A stretch of DNA of 64,000 nucleotides from Mucilaginibacter rigui (GTDB lineage Bacteria > Bacteroidota > Bacteroidia > Sphingobacteriales > Sphingobacteriaceae), in assembly GCF_014773275.1 (NCBI RefSeq), contig NZ_JACWMW010000001.1:1-64000 (forward strand), read 5' to 3'. A program made the position numbers and the translations under genes. The number at the start of each line of letters is the position of its first letter. Position 1 is the stretch's first letter. This document shows, in pieces, positions 44,028-54,635 of the stretch. The notes below the pieces were generated by a model that worked only from the letters and a program-made list of their open reading frames with translations, did no database searches and was not told the origin of the DNA.

Positions 44028-44060
44028 GTTCACTGGTTCATTTGCTCATTAGTTCATTGG
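44028..44060. repeat. Left inverted repeat of the four-helix-bundle cassette
   Basis: GTTCACTGGTTCATT (44028-44042), then an extra TGCTCATT, then AGTTCATTGG (44051-44060). Without the 8-nt insertion it is the exact inverse complement of 44457-44481. Confidence 0.75.
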
Positions 44061-44437
44061 TCTGCTTTGAGACCGGATGACTTACCAATAAACTTTAAAT
44101 AACTATTCAACTTAATGTGAATGGGTTGAAGATTTTCAATAAGTGTGTTGAATTGATCTTCGCTAATAAGGTTTCTCGTTCTTGCTTTTTTCAGCCAACC
44201 TTTCGTTTCTAAAATAGATCCTCGGCTAAAATAACAGAAGTTTCGGTTCTCTTTATAATGATATCTGCCGTACCCCTCGGCTATATTAGCGCCGATAGAA
44301 TCAGCTGATCTTACTATTTGCTTTCCAACTGTATCTTATGCTAAATAATCCCACTCGCTTACTAAAAACCAAATTTCGTTGCTAAAGGTTTCGGCTAACT
44401 GGTACAATTCTAAATCTTCAAGATTATAATAACTCAT
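44054..44437 (-). pseudogene. Four-helix-bundle (23S rRNA-intervening-sequence-type) protein with one in-frame stop
   Basis: Reading from ATG 44437, codons 1-33 give MSYYNLEDLELYQLAETFSN and EIWFLVSEWDYLA. Codon 34 is TAA (44338-44336), where relatives have Lys before DTVGKQ. The same frame then runs on cleanly through DTVGKQIVRSADSIGANIAE, GYGRYHYKENRNFCYFSRGS and ETKGWLKKARTRNLI to TGA at 44056-44054, 127 codons in all. This is the small four-helix-bundle family, close to S23 and the Avd accessory proteins. AAA or AAG to TAA by one base change is the simplest cause. Inverted repeats (44028-44060 and 44457-44481) bound the gene, and its stop lies inside the left one. Confidence 0.8.
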
Positions 44438-44456
44438 AATATATTGAACGATCCAA

Positions 44457-44481
44457 CCAATGAACTAATGAACCAGTGAAC
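44457..44481. repeat. Right inverted repeat of the four-helix-bundle cassette
   Basis: CCAATGAACT (44457-44466) followed by AATGAACCAGTGAAC (44467-44481). Its inverse complement equals the left repeat minus an 8-nt insertion, giving 25 matching base pairs. Confidence 0.75.
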
Positions 44482-44491
44482 GAATGAACAA

Positions 44492-46747
44492 TTAGAAATC
44501 TAACTTCTTATCCACATCGCTTGTTCCCGTTTGCTGCTGGCTGTAGGCGCCGCAATCAAGCGTGATAGATACCCCTGATTTTGGCGGCACAAAATCAACA
44601 TTCTTTTTAATGCCGAGCGCTGGGTTGGCATAAATGCGTTTCATATAACCGGCAAATATAGGCAGGGCCGTATTTGCACCCTCACCCAGGCGGGTTGTAC
44701 GGAAGTGGATATCGCGGTCTTCACAGCCTGTCCAGATGCCGGTAACCAGTTGTGGGGTTATCCCCATAAACCACCCGTCTGAGTTATCGTTTGTTGTACC
44801 TGTTTTACCACCGATGGGGTTGGTTAAACCATACTTGCCGCGTAACCTGTAGCCGGTACCTTCCTGTATAACACCTTTTAACATATAGGTCATTACGTAG
44901 GCGGTTTGGGGGTTCATGGCCTGTACAATTCGTGGGCTGTTATTATATAAAACGTTCCCGTTTTTATCTTCTATACGCAGCAGATAGGTGGGTTCTGTCC
45001 ACACGCCTTCATTTACAAATGCGGAGTAGGCACCTGTCATATCAAATACCGACGCATCAAAACTACCCAGGCAAATGGAAGGGTAAGGTGGCACGTTACT
45101 TGTTATCCCCATTTTTTTGATCAGTTCGGCAACAGGTTCGGGCTTAACCTCATTCATAACATAAGCTGTAACCCAGTTTTGCGAATTAGCCAAAGCCGTA
45201 CGCAGGGTAATTACACCGGGTATTGTACCCGTTTGCGACGAGCGGGGCGTCCAATCGGCACCGTAGCCTTTTATGGTGATGGGCTCGTTAGCTACCTGCA
45301 TACATGGCGAAATGCCATTTTCAATAGCCACGGCATAAGTAAACGGTTTAGCGGTTGAGCCAACCTGCCGCGTACCCATTTTTACCTGGTCGTATTTAAA
45401 ATGCTCAAAGTTGGTGCCGCCTACCCAGGCCTTAATGTAACCGGTTGTTGGGTCCATACTCATTAAAGCGTTACGCAGCATCATTTTGCAGTATACTATA
45501 GAATCGATAGGCTTCATCAGCGTATCAATATCACCACGCCAGGTAAACAGGTTCATCTTTACCGGGGTGTTAAAATCTTCGGTAATTTCTTCTTCCGATT
45601 TCCCCTGCGCTTTTAAAGCGATATACCTGTCTGAGCGGTGCTTGCCTTTTTCCAGTAAGTTTTTAAAGGTTGGGATGCTCTTCCAAAGGCTGATGCCTTT
45701 CCAGTGCGCGTTAAACTGAGCCTGCAGGGTACGCATATATTCTTTCTGGGCTTCCTCGGCGTATTGCTGCATGGTGGCATCAATGGTAGTGTATATTTTA
45801 AGTCCGTCGCGGTCAAGGTCATAAGGGGTAGTGCCATCCGGCTTCATGATAGATTTATCAACCAGTATTTTTTGCACCTCTTTTTTCAATACGGCCCTAA
45901 AATAAGTTGCAATGCCTTCATTATGGTCAATAGGCCTAAAAATTAAGCCGAGCGGTTTTGCTTTATATTCTTCAGCCTGTCCATCACTTAAAAGGCCCTC
46001 TTCGTTCATGCGGCGTAATACAAAATTGCGTCGGTTTTTTGCATTATCGGGGTGGTTAATAGGCGAGTAAATGCCCGGCCCGTTTATCATCCCTATTAAA
46101 AGTGCAGCCTGGTCTGGCGTAAGCTTATCGGGCGTGGTGTTAAAATATGTACGGGCTGCCGAGCTGATGCCATAAGTGTTATAAGCACCAAAATCAACAG
46201 TGTTTAAGTACAGGGTCAGGATCTCTTCTTTAGTGTAGTTGCGCTCAATTTTAACGGCGGTTATCCATTCCTGTAATTTTTGGATGATACGTTTAAATGG
46301 GTTGTGGGCCCGCTCTGAGAAAAGGTTTAGTGCCAGCTGCTGTGTAATGGTACTGCCGCCCTGTTTTTTACCTACCAGGTTGTACAATACAATGCTGAAC
46401 GTACGCTGAAAATCTATCCCGGAGTGCTGGTAAAAACGGGTGTCTTCGGTAGAGATGAGCGCGTTAATTACGTTTGGCGAGATCTGTTTGTAAGTTACGT
46501 TTGAGCGGTTTTTTATATAATATTTACCGATGATCTGCTTGTCAGACGATATGATCTCTGATGCCTGGTCGCTTTTGGGGTTCTCCAGTTCACGGAAAGA
46601 TGGAAGCGGGCCAAAGACCTGGAAAGCTATCAGCAATATCATGATCACAAAAAAGGCAAAGCCGGCTATAAACAACCGCCATATATACCAGTTGTAACGT
46701 CTTATATCCTGCGAGCTAATACTATTCTTATTGTTTTTGTTGATCAT
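44492..46747 (-). CDS. Class A penicillin-binding protein (PBP1A-like)
   Basis: The product is 751 aa. One N-terminal TM helix (about 23-46) precedes a GT51 glycosyltransferase with catalytic E101 in STEDTRFYQHSGID and GGSTITQQLALNLF. The transpeptidase domain has the acyl-enzyme Ser in S464-T-A-K (QVGSTAKPFTYA), the SQN-type motif in ANSQNWVTAY, and K648-T-G. It polymerises and cross-links peptidoglycan in the periplasm. It starts 4 bp after the PorW/SprE-like gene, so the two share a transcript. Confidence 0.94.
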   Translation of the reverse strand: MINKNNKNSISSQDIRRYNWYIWRLFIAGFAFFVIMILLIAFQVFGPLPSFRELENPKSDQASEIISSDKQIIGKYYIKNRSNVTYKQISPNVINALISTEDTRFYQHSGIDFQRTFSIVLYNLVGKKQGGSTITQQLALNLFSERAHNPFKRIIQKLQEWITAVKIERNYTKEEILTLYLNTVDFGAYNTYGISSAARTYFNTTPDKLTPDQAALLIGMINGPGIYSPINHPDNAKNRRNFVLRRMNEEGLLSDGQAEEYKAKPLGLIFRPIDHNEGIATYFRAVLKKEVQKILVDKSIMKPDGTTPYDLDRDGLKIYTTIDATMQQYAEEAQKEYMRTLQAQFNAHWKGISLWKSIPTFKNLLEKGKHRSDRYIALKAQGKSEEEITEDFNTPVKMNLFTWRGDIDTLMKPIDSIVYCKMMLRNALMSMDPTTGYIKAWVGGTNFEHFKYDQVKMGTRQVGSTAKPFTYAVAIENGISPCMQVANEPITIKGYGADWTPRSSQTGTIPGVITLRTALANSQNWVTAYVMNEVKPEPVAELIKKMGITSNVPPYPSICLGSFDASVFDMTGAYSAFVNEGVWTEPTYLLRIEDKNGNVLYNNSPRIVQAMNPQTAYVMTYMLKGVIQEGTGYRLRGKYGLTNPIGGKTGTTNDNSDGWFMGITPQLVTGIWTGCEDRDIHFRTTRLGEGANTALPIFAGYMKRIYANPALGIKKNVDFVPPKSGVSITLDCGAYSQQQTGTSDVDKKLDF

Positions 46748-46751
46748 TCCT

Positions 46752-49604
46752 TTAGTAGTGTTTTTGATAATAATCTATGTAATTATCTAATGTTTTTTGG
46801 TCTGCTAATTTATCCAGATTTTCTTGTGTTATGATAAAAAAGCTGTATTTATCCTTCGGTACCTTCATAATATCGGGCATAAGCGGGATTATAGCACGGG
46901 CATAATCTTTAACATTGGTAAGGTTTGCAAAACGGCCAACGTATATCAGCTGGTTATCGGTACCTACTGCTTTTAGCTGGTGTTTAATGGTATTGCCCTC
47001 AAAATTTACCCTGTTAAACTGCCCGATACCAAAACGCGAAGAGGATAAATTAGTTGTACCGGTACTCACATTTACCACAAAGTAATAGTTGGTACTATCG
47101 CGCATGTTAAATATCGATGGCGCTTCTTTAACGGGCTGTGCTGCCGGCTGGGTTGGTGGTACAATTACCTGTGCCGGTTGTGTAACAGTAGCCGGTGGTG
47201 TAATAGCCGTTATTGCCGAAGCTTTTTCTTCTATCACCGGCGGGGCAACAGGCTTGGGCTCGGGTTTGCGTACATCTGCAACGGGTTCGTATTTTTCAGC
47301 TTTAACCCTGTATTCTGTTTTCTGCTGATAAACAATAGGGATAGTAAACTGCGGGTCGTTCAATTCACGGTCTGATATTATTATCGGGCGCGCAGCCAGT
47401 TCTGCCTGGTTGGCGGTAATATAGGCCAGATGTTGGTTTACTAATGGCGTTATCAGCTTATCGGCAGGGTATTTGGTTACTATTTGTTGCAGGTCATTAT
47501 TAAACGGGGCCAAGGGTTCCTGGTGGCCTGCGGCAAAAGCACGCAGGTAATAGATCTGCGCGGCAAGCCTGTTGTTTGGGTATTGTGCCATTAACGCATC
47601 GGCGGCGGCTATTACCTGCGGATATTGTTTGGCGGCATACAGGTCATACACTTTATTATATAAGGTGCTGAAACCGCTATCCTCATCACTTATGTGTTTG
47701 GCGTAATCAGGGTCGAGGATGATTTTGGCGAATGGTGTTTGCGGATAATTTTTAACCAGCAACTGTTTATACTTATCAGACGATGCCGGCACGTTTGTTT
47801 CGGCGTATAAACGGTACAGGTTATAGTAAATGGCCGGTGTATTATCACTATCGGGGAAGCGATTCAGCAATAGTTCATAAGCGGCAATGGCTTCCTTCTT
47901 ATCGTCCAGTATGTCACGGTAAAAGTTGGCAATATCCAAATAGGCATCAAACATGCGTTTGTTTGATTGCGCCATTAATACAGGCGTAAGCGGCAGGTTT
48001 TGTATTAAGCTTTGCCTGTAATTACCCGCGGTGGCTTTGTTTTGGGCAGCATTATTTACTACATCATTCGCAGGTGCATCAGGGTCGCCAATTTGCTGTA
48101 TAGCAGCCGAATTGTTTTGGGTGATATCGCTGCTTGCACGATTGGCCCTGCGCCAGTTATCTTCTAAACGGCGGTTTCCCCACACGCGTTTAAAGTTGCT
48201 AAAGCCTTGGCTTATGGCATTGCTGCTGGCAAAATAAAAGTTATCGCCATTTGGTGTGCTTTCTTGCGGGGGCTGGTTTACATTAGCCATACCTTTGTTT
48301 TGTGCAGCACTTACCGGCGATGGTTGTGATTTAAGTACTTGCGCATCCACCATTTTATCAATACGTGCAAGGCGGGTGGGCTCGTCCAGTTTGGCCAGCA
48401 TCTGTAAAGTATCCTCGCGTGATATGGTTTGCAGCCTGTCGGCCAATATTTGCAGGTTATCGCTTTTCTTTTTAATGATGGCGTAATTAGGGTAATTGGG
48501 CGACAGGTTAACCAGCGCGCTATCATAATATTTACCGGCACCGGTGTAGTCGGCTTTATTTTTAAATAAAACATCGGCCATACGCAGGTAGGAGAGGCCT
48601 TTCTGGCTTTGGTTTTTTGTACTGCTGTTAACCGAGAGGCGATAGCTTTTCAAAGCGTTATCAATTTCGCCATCGTTGTATTGCAGTTGTGCTATCTGAA
48701 AGTATATCTGATCAATAAAATCTTTGTTGTTGGAGTTCTTAAGTAACGACCGCAAGCGGGTAAGCCTGCTTACTTTTACACCGCTCTGGCTATCCTCAAT
48801 ACGTATACGGTTTAGGTTGGCATTAAAGGCCATATCAAACTCTACGTTGCTTTTGCTAACACGGGTATAGTTTGCTATGGCGTCGGCGGGTTGGTGGTTA
48901 AGCTCCTGCAATTGCGCCAGGATAAAAGTCCATCGTAATTTTTGATCGCTTGAGCGGGCGTACTGTACAGCCATCTTTGCCATTTCTTCGGCATCCGTAT
49001 ATTCCTGTACGTTTATATCATACTGTAGTTTAGTGGCATAAACATCGGCTGTTATTTTTTTCTTTGGGTTGATGTTTTGCAGGGCGCTGTCTAAAGTGGC
49101 CTTAGCATCAGCAGGTTGATTGATGTATAATAGCGACCGTGCCTTGTAAACCAGGGCTTCCTGTTTCAGGTCGGCATTGGCACCAAATGACCGGATAACA
49201 TAGTTGGCATATTCAACTGCATCAAAATAATTCCCGTCGAGGTAGTTGGCCTTACTAAGCAGCAGGTAAGCATCGCCCAGGTAATGGCTTTGCTCTTTTA
49301 CACTAATAATGGTATTGGCCTTTGCTTTAACTTCATCAAGCTCTTTATCGGGCACATCGCTTTTGGCGACGGTATCGCGGTAAACGCTTAAAAGTTCGGT
49401 ATAATCATCTACGTAAGCTTCTTCGTAACCGGCTTGTTTTGCACGCAGTAGTTCGTTAGCGTTAAAAAGGATGTTGTATTTGGCGGTAAGGTTTTGCAGG
49501 CTACGGTTAAGGGCGCTCTTTTTTTCGAGCGAGCACCCCGCAATAACCATTACTATTGCAAGCAAAAAAAACTTTTGTACAGAAATGGTATAAGTGTGCC
49601 TCAA
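46752..49604 (-). CDS. PorW/SprE-like TPR lipoprotein of type IX secretion
   Basis: The product is 950 aa. The lipoprotein signal ends IAGC (C24). The mature start SLEKKSALNRSLQNLTAKYN and ILFNANELLRA matches the PorW/SprE opening, where an N-terminal motif on converting to a partly unfolded TPR scaffold is typical. Many TPR units follow, and a proline-rich linker near 790-830 leads to a C-terminal domain (YFVVNVSTGTTNLSSSRFGI). PorW/SprE proteins couple the GldKLMN motor to the outer-membrane translocon. gldKLMN lies 4.7 kb away on the other strand, an unusually close arrangement if not unique. Confidence 0.85.
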   Translation of the reverse strand: MRHTYTISVQKFFLLAIVMVIAGCSLEKKSALNRSLQNLTAKYNILFNANELLRAKQAGYEEAYVDDYTELLSVYRDTVAKSDVPDKELDEVKAKANTIISVKEQSHYLGDAYLLLSKANYLDGNYFDAVEYANYVIRSFGANADLKQEALVYKARSLLYINQPADAKATLDSALQNINPKKKITADVYATKLQYDINVQEYTDAEEMAKMAVQYARSSDQKLRWTFILAQLQELNHQPADAIANYTRVSKSNVEFDMAFNANLNRIRIEDSQSGVKVSRLTRLRSLLKNSNNKDFIDQIYFQIAQLQYNDGEIDNALKSYRLSVNSSTKNQSQKGLSYLRMADVLFKNKADYTGAGKYYDSALVNLSPNYPNYAIIKKKSDNLQILADRLQTISREDTLQMLAKLDEPTRLARIDKMVDAQVLKSQPSPVSAAQNKGMANVNQPPQESTPNGDNFYFASSNAISQGFSNFKRVWGNRRLEDNWRRANRASSDITQNNSAAIQQIGDPDAPANDVVNNAAQNKATAGNYRQSLIQNLPLTPVLMAQSNKRMFDAYLDIANFYRDILDDKKEAIAAYELLLNRFPDSDNTPAIYYNLYRLYAETNVPASSDKYKQLLVKNYPQTPFAKIILDPDYAKHISDEDSGFSTLYNKVYDLYAAKQYPQVIAAADALMAQYPNNRLAAQIYYLRAFAAGHQEPLAPFNNDLQQIVTKYPADKLITPLVNQHLAYITANQAELAARPIIISDRELNDPQFTIPIVYQQKTEYRVKAEKYEPVADVRKPEPKPVAPPVIEEKASAITAITPPATVTQPAQVIVPPTQPAAQPVKEAPSIFNMRDSTNYYFVVNVSTGTTNLSSSRFGIGQFNRVNFEGNTIKHQLKAVGTDNQLIYVGRFANLTNVKDYARAIIPLMPDIMKVPKDKYSFFIITQENLDKLADQKTLDNYIDYYQKHY

Positions 49605-49721
49605 TGGAATAATATTGTAATTATTAAACTGTAAAACATTAAAATAAAGCCTACAGTCAAGGTTTATAAATGCCTTGCTAAAATACTAAACATTATGCAA
49701 TAGGTTTAATAAATTTGCAGC

Positions 49722-49952
49722 ATGGCAGAAAATGAACAACCCGGTACTAATAAGGAAGGCAAGGCTATAAACGCTTATGCTAAATATACCGGCCTGGCTT
49801 TCCAGATGATAGCGATTATTGGCATCTTTGCATTCGCCGGTTATAAAATTGATGAAGCTACCCATCATGATACCAAATGGGTTACCGCAGCGCTTACATT
49901 GGCCGGTGTTTTTATATCATTGTTTATTGTTATCAGATCTGTAAGAAATTGA
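49722..49952 (+). CDS. atpZ: AtpZ/AtpI-like membrane protein
   Basis: The product is 76 aa with two membrane helices (LAFQMIAIIGIFAFAGYKI and AALTLAGVFISLFIVIRSV), joined by the conserved polar loop DEATHHDTKW. This is the AtpZ form of the ATP synthase assembly/ion-channel protein. It is the first gene of the ATP synthase operon. A TAAATTTG box (49710-49717) ends 4 bp before the ATG, so transcription would start at about the start codon and the mRNA may be leaderless; no clear -33 box is seen. Confidence 0.8.
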   Translation: MAENEQPGTNKEGKAINAYAKYTGLAFQMIAIIGIFAFAGYKIDEATHHDTKWVTAALTLAGVFISLFIVIRSVRN

Positions 49953-50033
49953 AACCATCATGAGTTACCGCTCAATAACCAACATAAATAAACTCATGAT
50001 AGCTTCATTGCCTTTAAAAAACAGATTACTGTA

Positions 50034-50420
50034 ATGAAAATACAACCTGCCCTTATCTCGTTTGCCATTTTTGTAGTGGTTTTGGCCATACTGCCGATAT
50101 GCCTTGCACTTACCGGCAACGCTAATTTATTGATACCGCATTTTTGGGGAATGTTCGCCTATATTACCGGCCTCACATTTTTAATAGTTATTGCAATATT
50201 ATTTACTCAAAAAATAAACCCCGAAAACTATGCCCAGGTTTTTTTGGCCGGCACTGTTTTTAAAATATTGGCCTGCCTGGCATTTATGGTGATATTTTTA
50301 CTCAAAAATAAGGTAGAAAAGGGTGTTTTTGCGGGCAATTTCTTTTACTTATATTTCTTAAATACGGCCTTTGAAGTTTACGTTTTGTTGCGTAACTTGC
50401 GCAACCAAAATTTAAAGTAA
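50034..50420 (+). CDS. Small membrane protein of the ATP synthase operon
   Basis: The product is 128 aa with four predicted membrane helices (for example ISFAIFVVVLAILPICLAL and FLAGTVFKILACLAFMVIFL). It occupies the AtpI position between atpZ and atpB and may help assemble the c-ring, but the sequence shows no motif that proves it. The atpB start follows 14 bp after its stop. Confidence 0.65.
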   Translation: MKIQPALISFAIFVVVLAILPICLALTGNANLLIPHFWGMFAYITGLTFLIVIAILFTQKINPENYAQVFLAGTVFKILACLAFMVIFLLKNKVEKGVFAGNFFYLYFLNTAFEVYVLLRNLRNQNLK

Positions 50421-50434
50421 AAAACTTTATTTAG

Positions 50435-51786
<1,352 letters not shown>

Positions 51787-51811
51787 TATTTCTCCTCAAG
51801 GACAAAAAAAT

Positions 51812-51848
51812 TAACCGTTCCCGTTGCGATTGGCCGCGGGCACGGTTA
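51812..51848 (+). promoter_or_regulatory. Hairpin between atpE and atpF
   Basis: TAACCGTTCCCG (51812-51823) and CGGGCACGGTTA (51837-51848) pair at all but one position across a 13-nt loop. No U-run follows at once, so partial termination or an RNA-processing site fits better than full termination. Confidence 0.55.
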
Positions 51849-51885
51849 TTAAATTGATTTTTTAAAATATATACATCATATAATA

Positions 51886-52380
51886 ATGAATCCATTAGTT
51901 ACCCCCGATATTGGTTTAGTGTTCTGGACAACGGTATCATTCCTGGTGCTGTTTTTCTTACTTGCCAAATTTGCCTGGAAACCTATTATGGGTGCCCTTG
52001 ACGAGCGTGAGCGCTTTATTGAAGATGCGCTTTCAAAAGCAGAGGCTGCTAAAGAAGAGATGTCTCGTTTAACAAATGAGAACGAAGTTTTAATAAAGCA
52101 AGCACGTTTAGAGCGCGATGCAATTTTGGCCGAAGCTAAAAAGGTTAAAGACCAAATTATAGCTGATGCCAAAGATGCGGCACACAAAGAAGGTGCCCGC
52201 CAGATTGAGCTTGCCCGTATAGATATACACAACCAAAAGGCAATTGCTATGGCTGATGTTAAAAACCAGGTTGCAGCTTTATCATTAGAGATTGCTGAGA
52301 AAGTATTGCGTAAGCAATTTGAAGACCAGGGCAAACAGGATGCATTAGTTGCTGACCTGCTTAAAGAAGTTAAGTTATAA
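51886..52380 (+). CDS. atpF: ATP synthase subunit b
   Basis: The product is 164 aa. One N-terminal membrane helix (IGLVFWTTVSFLVLFFLLAK) is followed by KFAWKPIMGALDERERFIED, the family hallmark, and a long charged coiled coil. It is the peripheral stalk that holds the alpha/beta hexamer against rotation. It lies between two hairpins (51812-51848 and 52390-52449). Confidence 0.95.
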   Translation: MNPLVTPDIGLVFWTTVSFLVLFFLLAKFAWKPIMGALDERERFIEDALSKAEAAKEEMSRLTNENEVLIKQARLERDAILAEAKKVKDQIIADAKDAAHKEGARQIELARIDIHNQKAIAMADVKNQVAALSLEIAEKVLRKQFEDQGKQDALVADLLKEVKL

Positions 52381-52389
52381 TTTAGACAT

Positions 52390-52449
52390 GAGATATTAGA
52401 ATTTAGACATGAGACAAAAAAACGTCTCACATCTAAATTCTAACATCTC
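52390..52449 (+). promoter_or_regulatory. Long word-repeat hairpin between atpF and atpH
   Basis: A 26-nt left arm (52390-52415, opening GAGATATTAGAATTTAGA) pairs with a right arm (52424-52449, closing CTAAATTCTAACATCTC) at 23 of 26 positions over a short A-rich loop. The stem fills almost the whole gap between the two genes. Confidence 0.7.
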
Positions 52450-52463
52450 AAATCTCAACAACA

Positions 52464-53012
52464 ATGTCAGAAATAACAGTAGCATTAAGATACGCGAAAG
52501 CACTAATTGACCTTGCCGAGGAGCAAAAAGCCCTTGAAACGGTTAAGACAGATATGGAGCTTTTTCTGAATACTGTAAAAGGTAGCTCGGAGTTGGCGGC
52601 TGTTTTAGCCAACCCTATTATATCGCACAGCAAAAAGATAAACATAATTGCTGATGTTTTTGGCAGCAAAGTAAGCAAGGTAACTTTGGCTTTCTTAAAT
52701 ATTATGGTTAATAAAGGCCGTGGCGAGGTGTTATATACTACCGCTAACGAATTTATTGGTTTGTATGATATTAAGAACCATATTACCAATGCTAAAGTGG
52801 TGACAGCATCGCCACTATCTGCCGAGAACAAGAAGAAAATGCTTGACGATGTGCAGAAAGTAATTGGCGGTACTGTTAAGCTTACTGATAAAGTTGACCC
52901 ATCACTAATTGGTGGTTTTGTACTTACTGTAGGCGACAGGCAGGTTGATACCAGCATTGCCCACAGCTTAAAACGAATGAAAAAGGATTTCGCACAAGTT
53001 GCGATCAAATAA
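52464..53012 (+). CDS. atpH: ATP synthase subunit delta
   Basis: The product is 182 aa. Family features are ALRYAKALIDLAEEQ at the start, KVTLAFLNIMVNKGRGEVL in the middle, and the closing LIGGFVLTVGDRQVDTSIAH. It joins the peripheral stalk to the top of the F1 head. It follows the atpF-atpH hairpin and precedes atpA by 34 bp. Confidence 0.94.
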   Translation: MSEITVALRYAKALIDLAEEQKALETVKTDMELFLNTVKGSSELAAVLANPIISHSKKINIIADVFGSKVSKVTLAFLNIMVNKGRGEVLYTTANEFIGLYDIKNHITNAKVVTASPLSAENKKKMLDDVQKVIGGTVKLTDKVDPSLIGGFVLTVGDRQVDTSIAHSLKRMKKDFAQVAIK

Positions 53013-53046
53013 TATTAAATTAAAAACTCTAAAATAAATTCAAAAA

Positions 53047-54621
53047 ATGGTAGAGGTAAGACCAGACGAAGTATCAGCAATTTTGCGTCAGCAATTAGCG
53101 GGCTTTAAGTCAGAATCTGAACTAGAAGAAGTGGGTACCGTACTCCAGGTGGGTGATGGTATTGCACGCGTTTACGGATTAACTAAAGTACAATCAGGTG
53201 AGCTGGTTGAATTTGATAACGGTTTACAGGGTATAGTACTGAACCTTGAAGAAGATAACGTGGGTGTGGTATTGTTGGGTAGGTCTGACGATATCAAGGA
53301 AGGTGACAATGTAAAACGTACTAACCGTATCGCATCTATCAACGTAGGCGAAGGCATGCTTGGCCGTGTTGTAGATACTTTAGGTAACCCAATTGACGGT
53401 AAAGGCCCGATACTTGGCGAAACTTACGAAATGCCTTTAGAGCGTAAAGCTCCGGGTGTTATCTATCGCCAGCCGGTAACCGAGCCATTGCAAACAGGTA
53501 TCAAAGCTATCGACGCTATGATCCCTATTGGCCGTGGCCAGCGTGAGTTGGTTATTGGTGACCGCCAAACAGGTAAAACTGCGGTTTGTATCGATACCAT
53601 CATCAACCAGAAAGAATTTTACGATGCCGGTAACCCGGTATATTGTATATATGTAGCTTGTGGCCAAAAAGCCTCTACAGTTGCAAACATTGTACGCACG
53701 CTTGAAGAGAATGGCGCTATGCCTTACTCTATAGTTGTTGCAGCTAACGCTTCTGACTCTGCTACCATGCAGTTCTTTGCCCCGTTTGCAGGTGCTGCAA
53801 TCGGCGAGTACTTCCGTGATACAGGCCGCCCTGCTTTGATCATTTATGATGATCTTTCTAAACAGGCGGTTGCTTACCGTGAGGTATCGTTATTATTACG
53901 CCGCCCACCGGGCCGTGAGGCTTACCCGGGTGACGTATTTTACCTGCACAGCCGTTTATTAGAGCGTGCCGCTAAAGTTAACAGCAACGATAGCATTGCG
54001 CAGCAAATGAACGACCTGCCGGAGTCTATCAAACACATCGTTAAAGGTGGTGGTTCATTAACCGCATTGCCTATTATCGAGACACAGGCAGGTGACGTAT
54101 CAGCATATATCCCAACCAACGTGATCTCGATCACTGACGGTCAGATCTTCCTGGAGTCGAACTTGTTCCTGGCTGGTATCCGTCCCGCAATTAACGTAGG
54201 TATCTCGGTATCACGTGTGGGTGGTAACGCGCAGATCAAATCGATGAAGAAAGTTGCGGGTACACTTAAGCTTGACCAGGCCCAATACCGCGAATTAGAG
54301 GCGTTCTCTAAATTCGGTTCAGATCTGGATGCATCAACCAAAAACGTAATTGACAAAGGTGCACGTAACGTAGAGATGCTAAAGCAAGGCCAGTTTTCAC
54401 CGGTAACGGTTGAAAAACAGGTAGCTATCATCTACTTAGGCACCAAAAACCTGATGCGTAACGTACCGGTTAACAAAGTGCGTGAGTTTGAAGCAGAATT
54501 TACCACTCAGTTAGAGCAACGCCACCCAGAAGTGCTGGCTGCCCTTAAAGCAGGTAAATTTGATGACCAGTTAACAGGTGTACTGGAAACAGTAGCTAAA
54601 GAACTGGCGAGTAAATATTAA
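53047..54621 (+). CDS. atpA: ATP synthase subunit alpha
   Basis: The product is 524 aa. The P-loop is GDRQTGKT (171-178). Other hallmarks are [39 protein letters not shown] and [20 protein letters not shown]. It forms the non-catalytic nucleotide-binding subunits of F1. Its partner atpD (beta) and atpC (epsilon) are not next to it, as is usual in this phylum. Confidence 0.97.
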   Translation: MVEVRPDEVSAILRQQLAGFKSESELEEVGTVLQVGDGIARVYGLTKVQSGELVEFDNGLQGIVLNLEEDNVGVVLLGRSDDIKEGDNVKRTNRIASINVGEGMLGRVVDTLGNPIDGKGPILGETYEMPLERKAPGVIYRQPVTEPLQTGIKAIDAMIPIGRGQRELVIGDRQTGKTAVCIDTIINQKEFYDAGNPVYCIYVACGQKASTVANIVRTLEENGAMPYSIVVAANASDSATMQFFAPFAGAAIGEYFRDTGRPALIIYDDLSKQAVAYREVSLLLRRPPGREAYPGDVFYLHSRLLERAAKVNSNDSIAQQMNDLPESIKHIVKGGGSLTALPIIETQAGDVSAYIPTNVISITDGQIFLESNLFLAGIRPAINVGISVSRVGGNAQIKSMKKVAGTLKLDQAQYRELEAFSKFGSDLDASTKNVIDKGARNVEMLKQGQFSPVTVEKQVAIIYLGTKNLMRNVPVNKVREFEAEFTTQLEQRHPEVLAALKAGKFDDQLTGVLETVAKELASKY

Positions 54622-54635
54622 TTAGTAGTAAGTAA

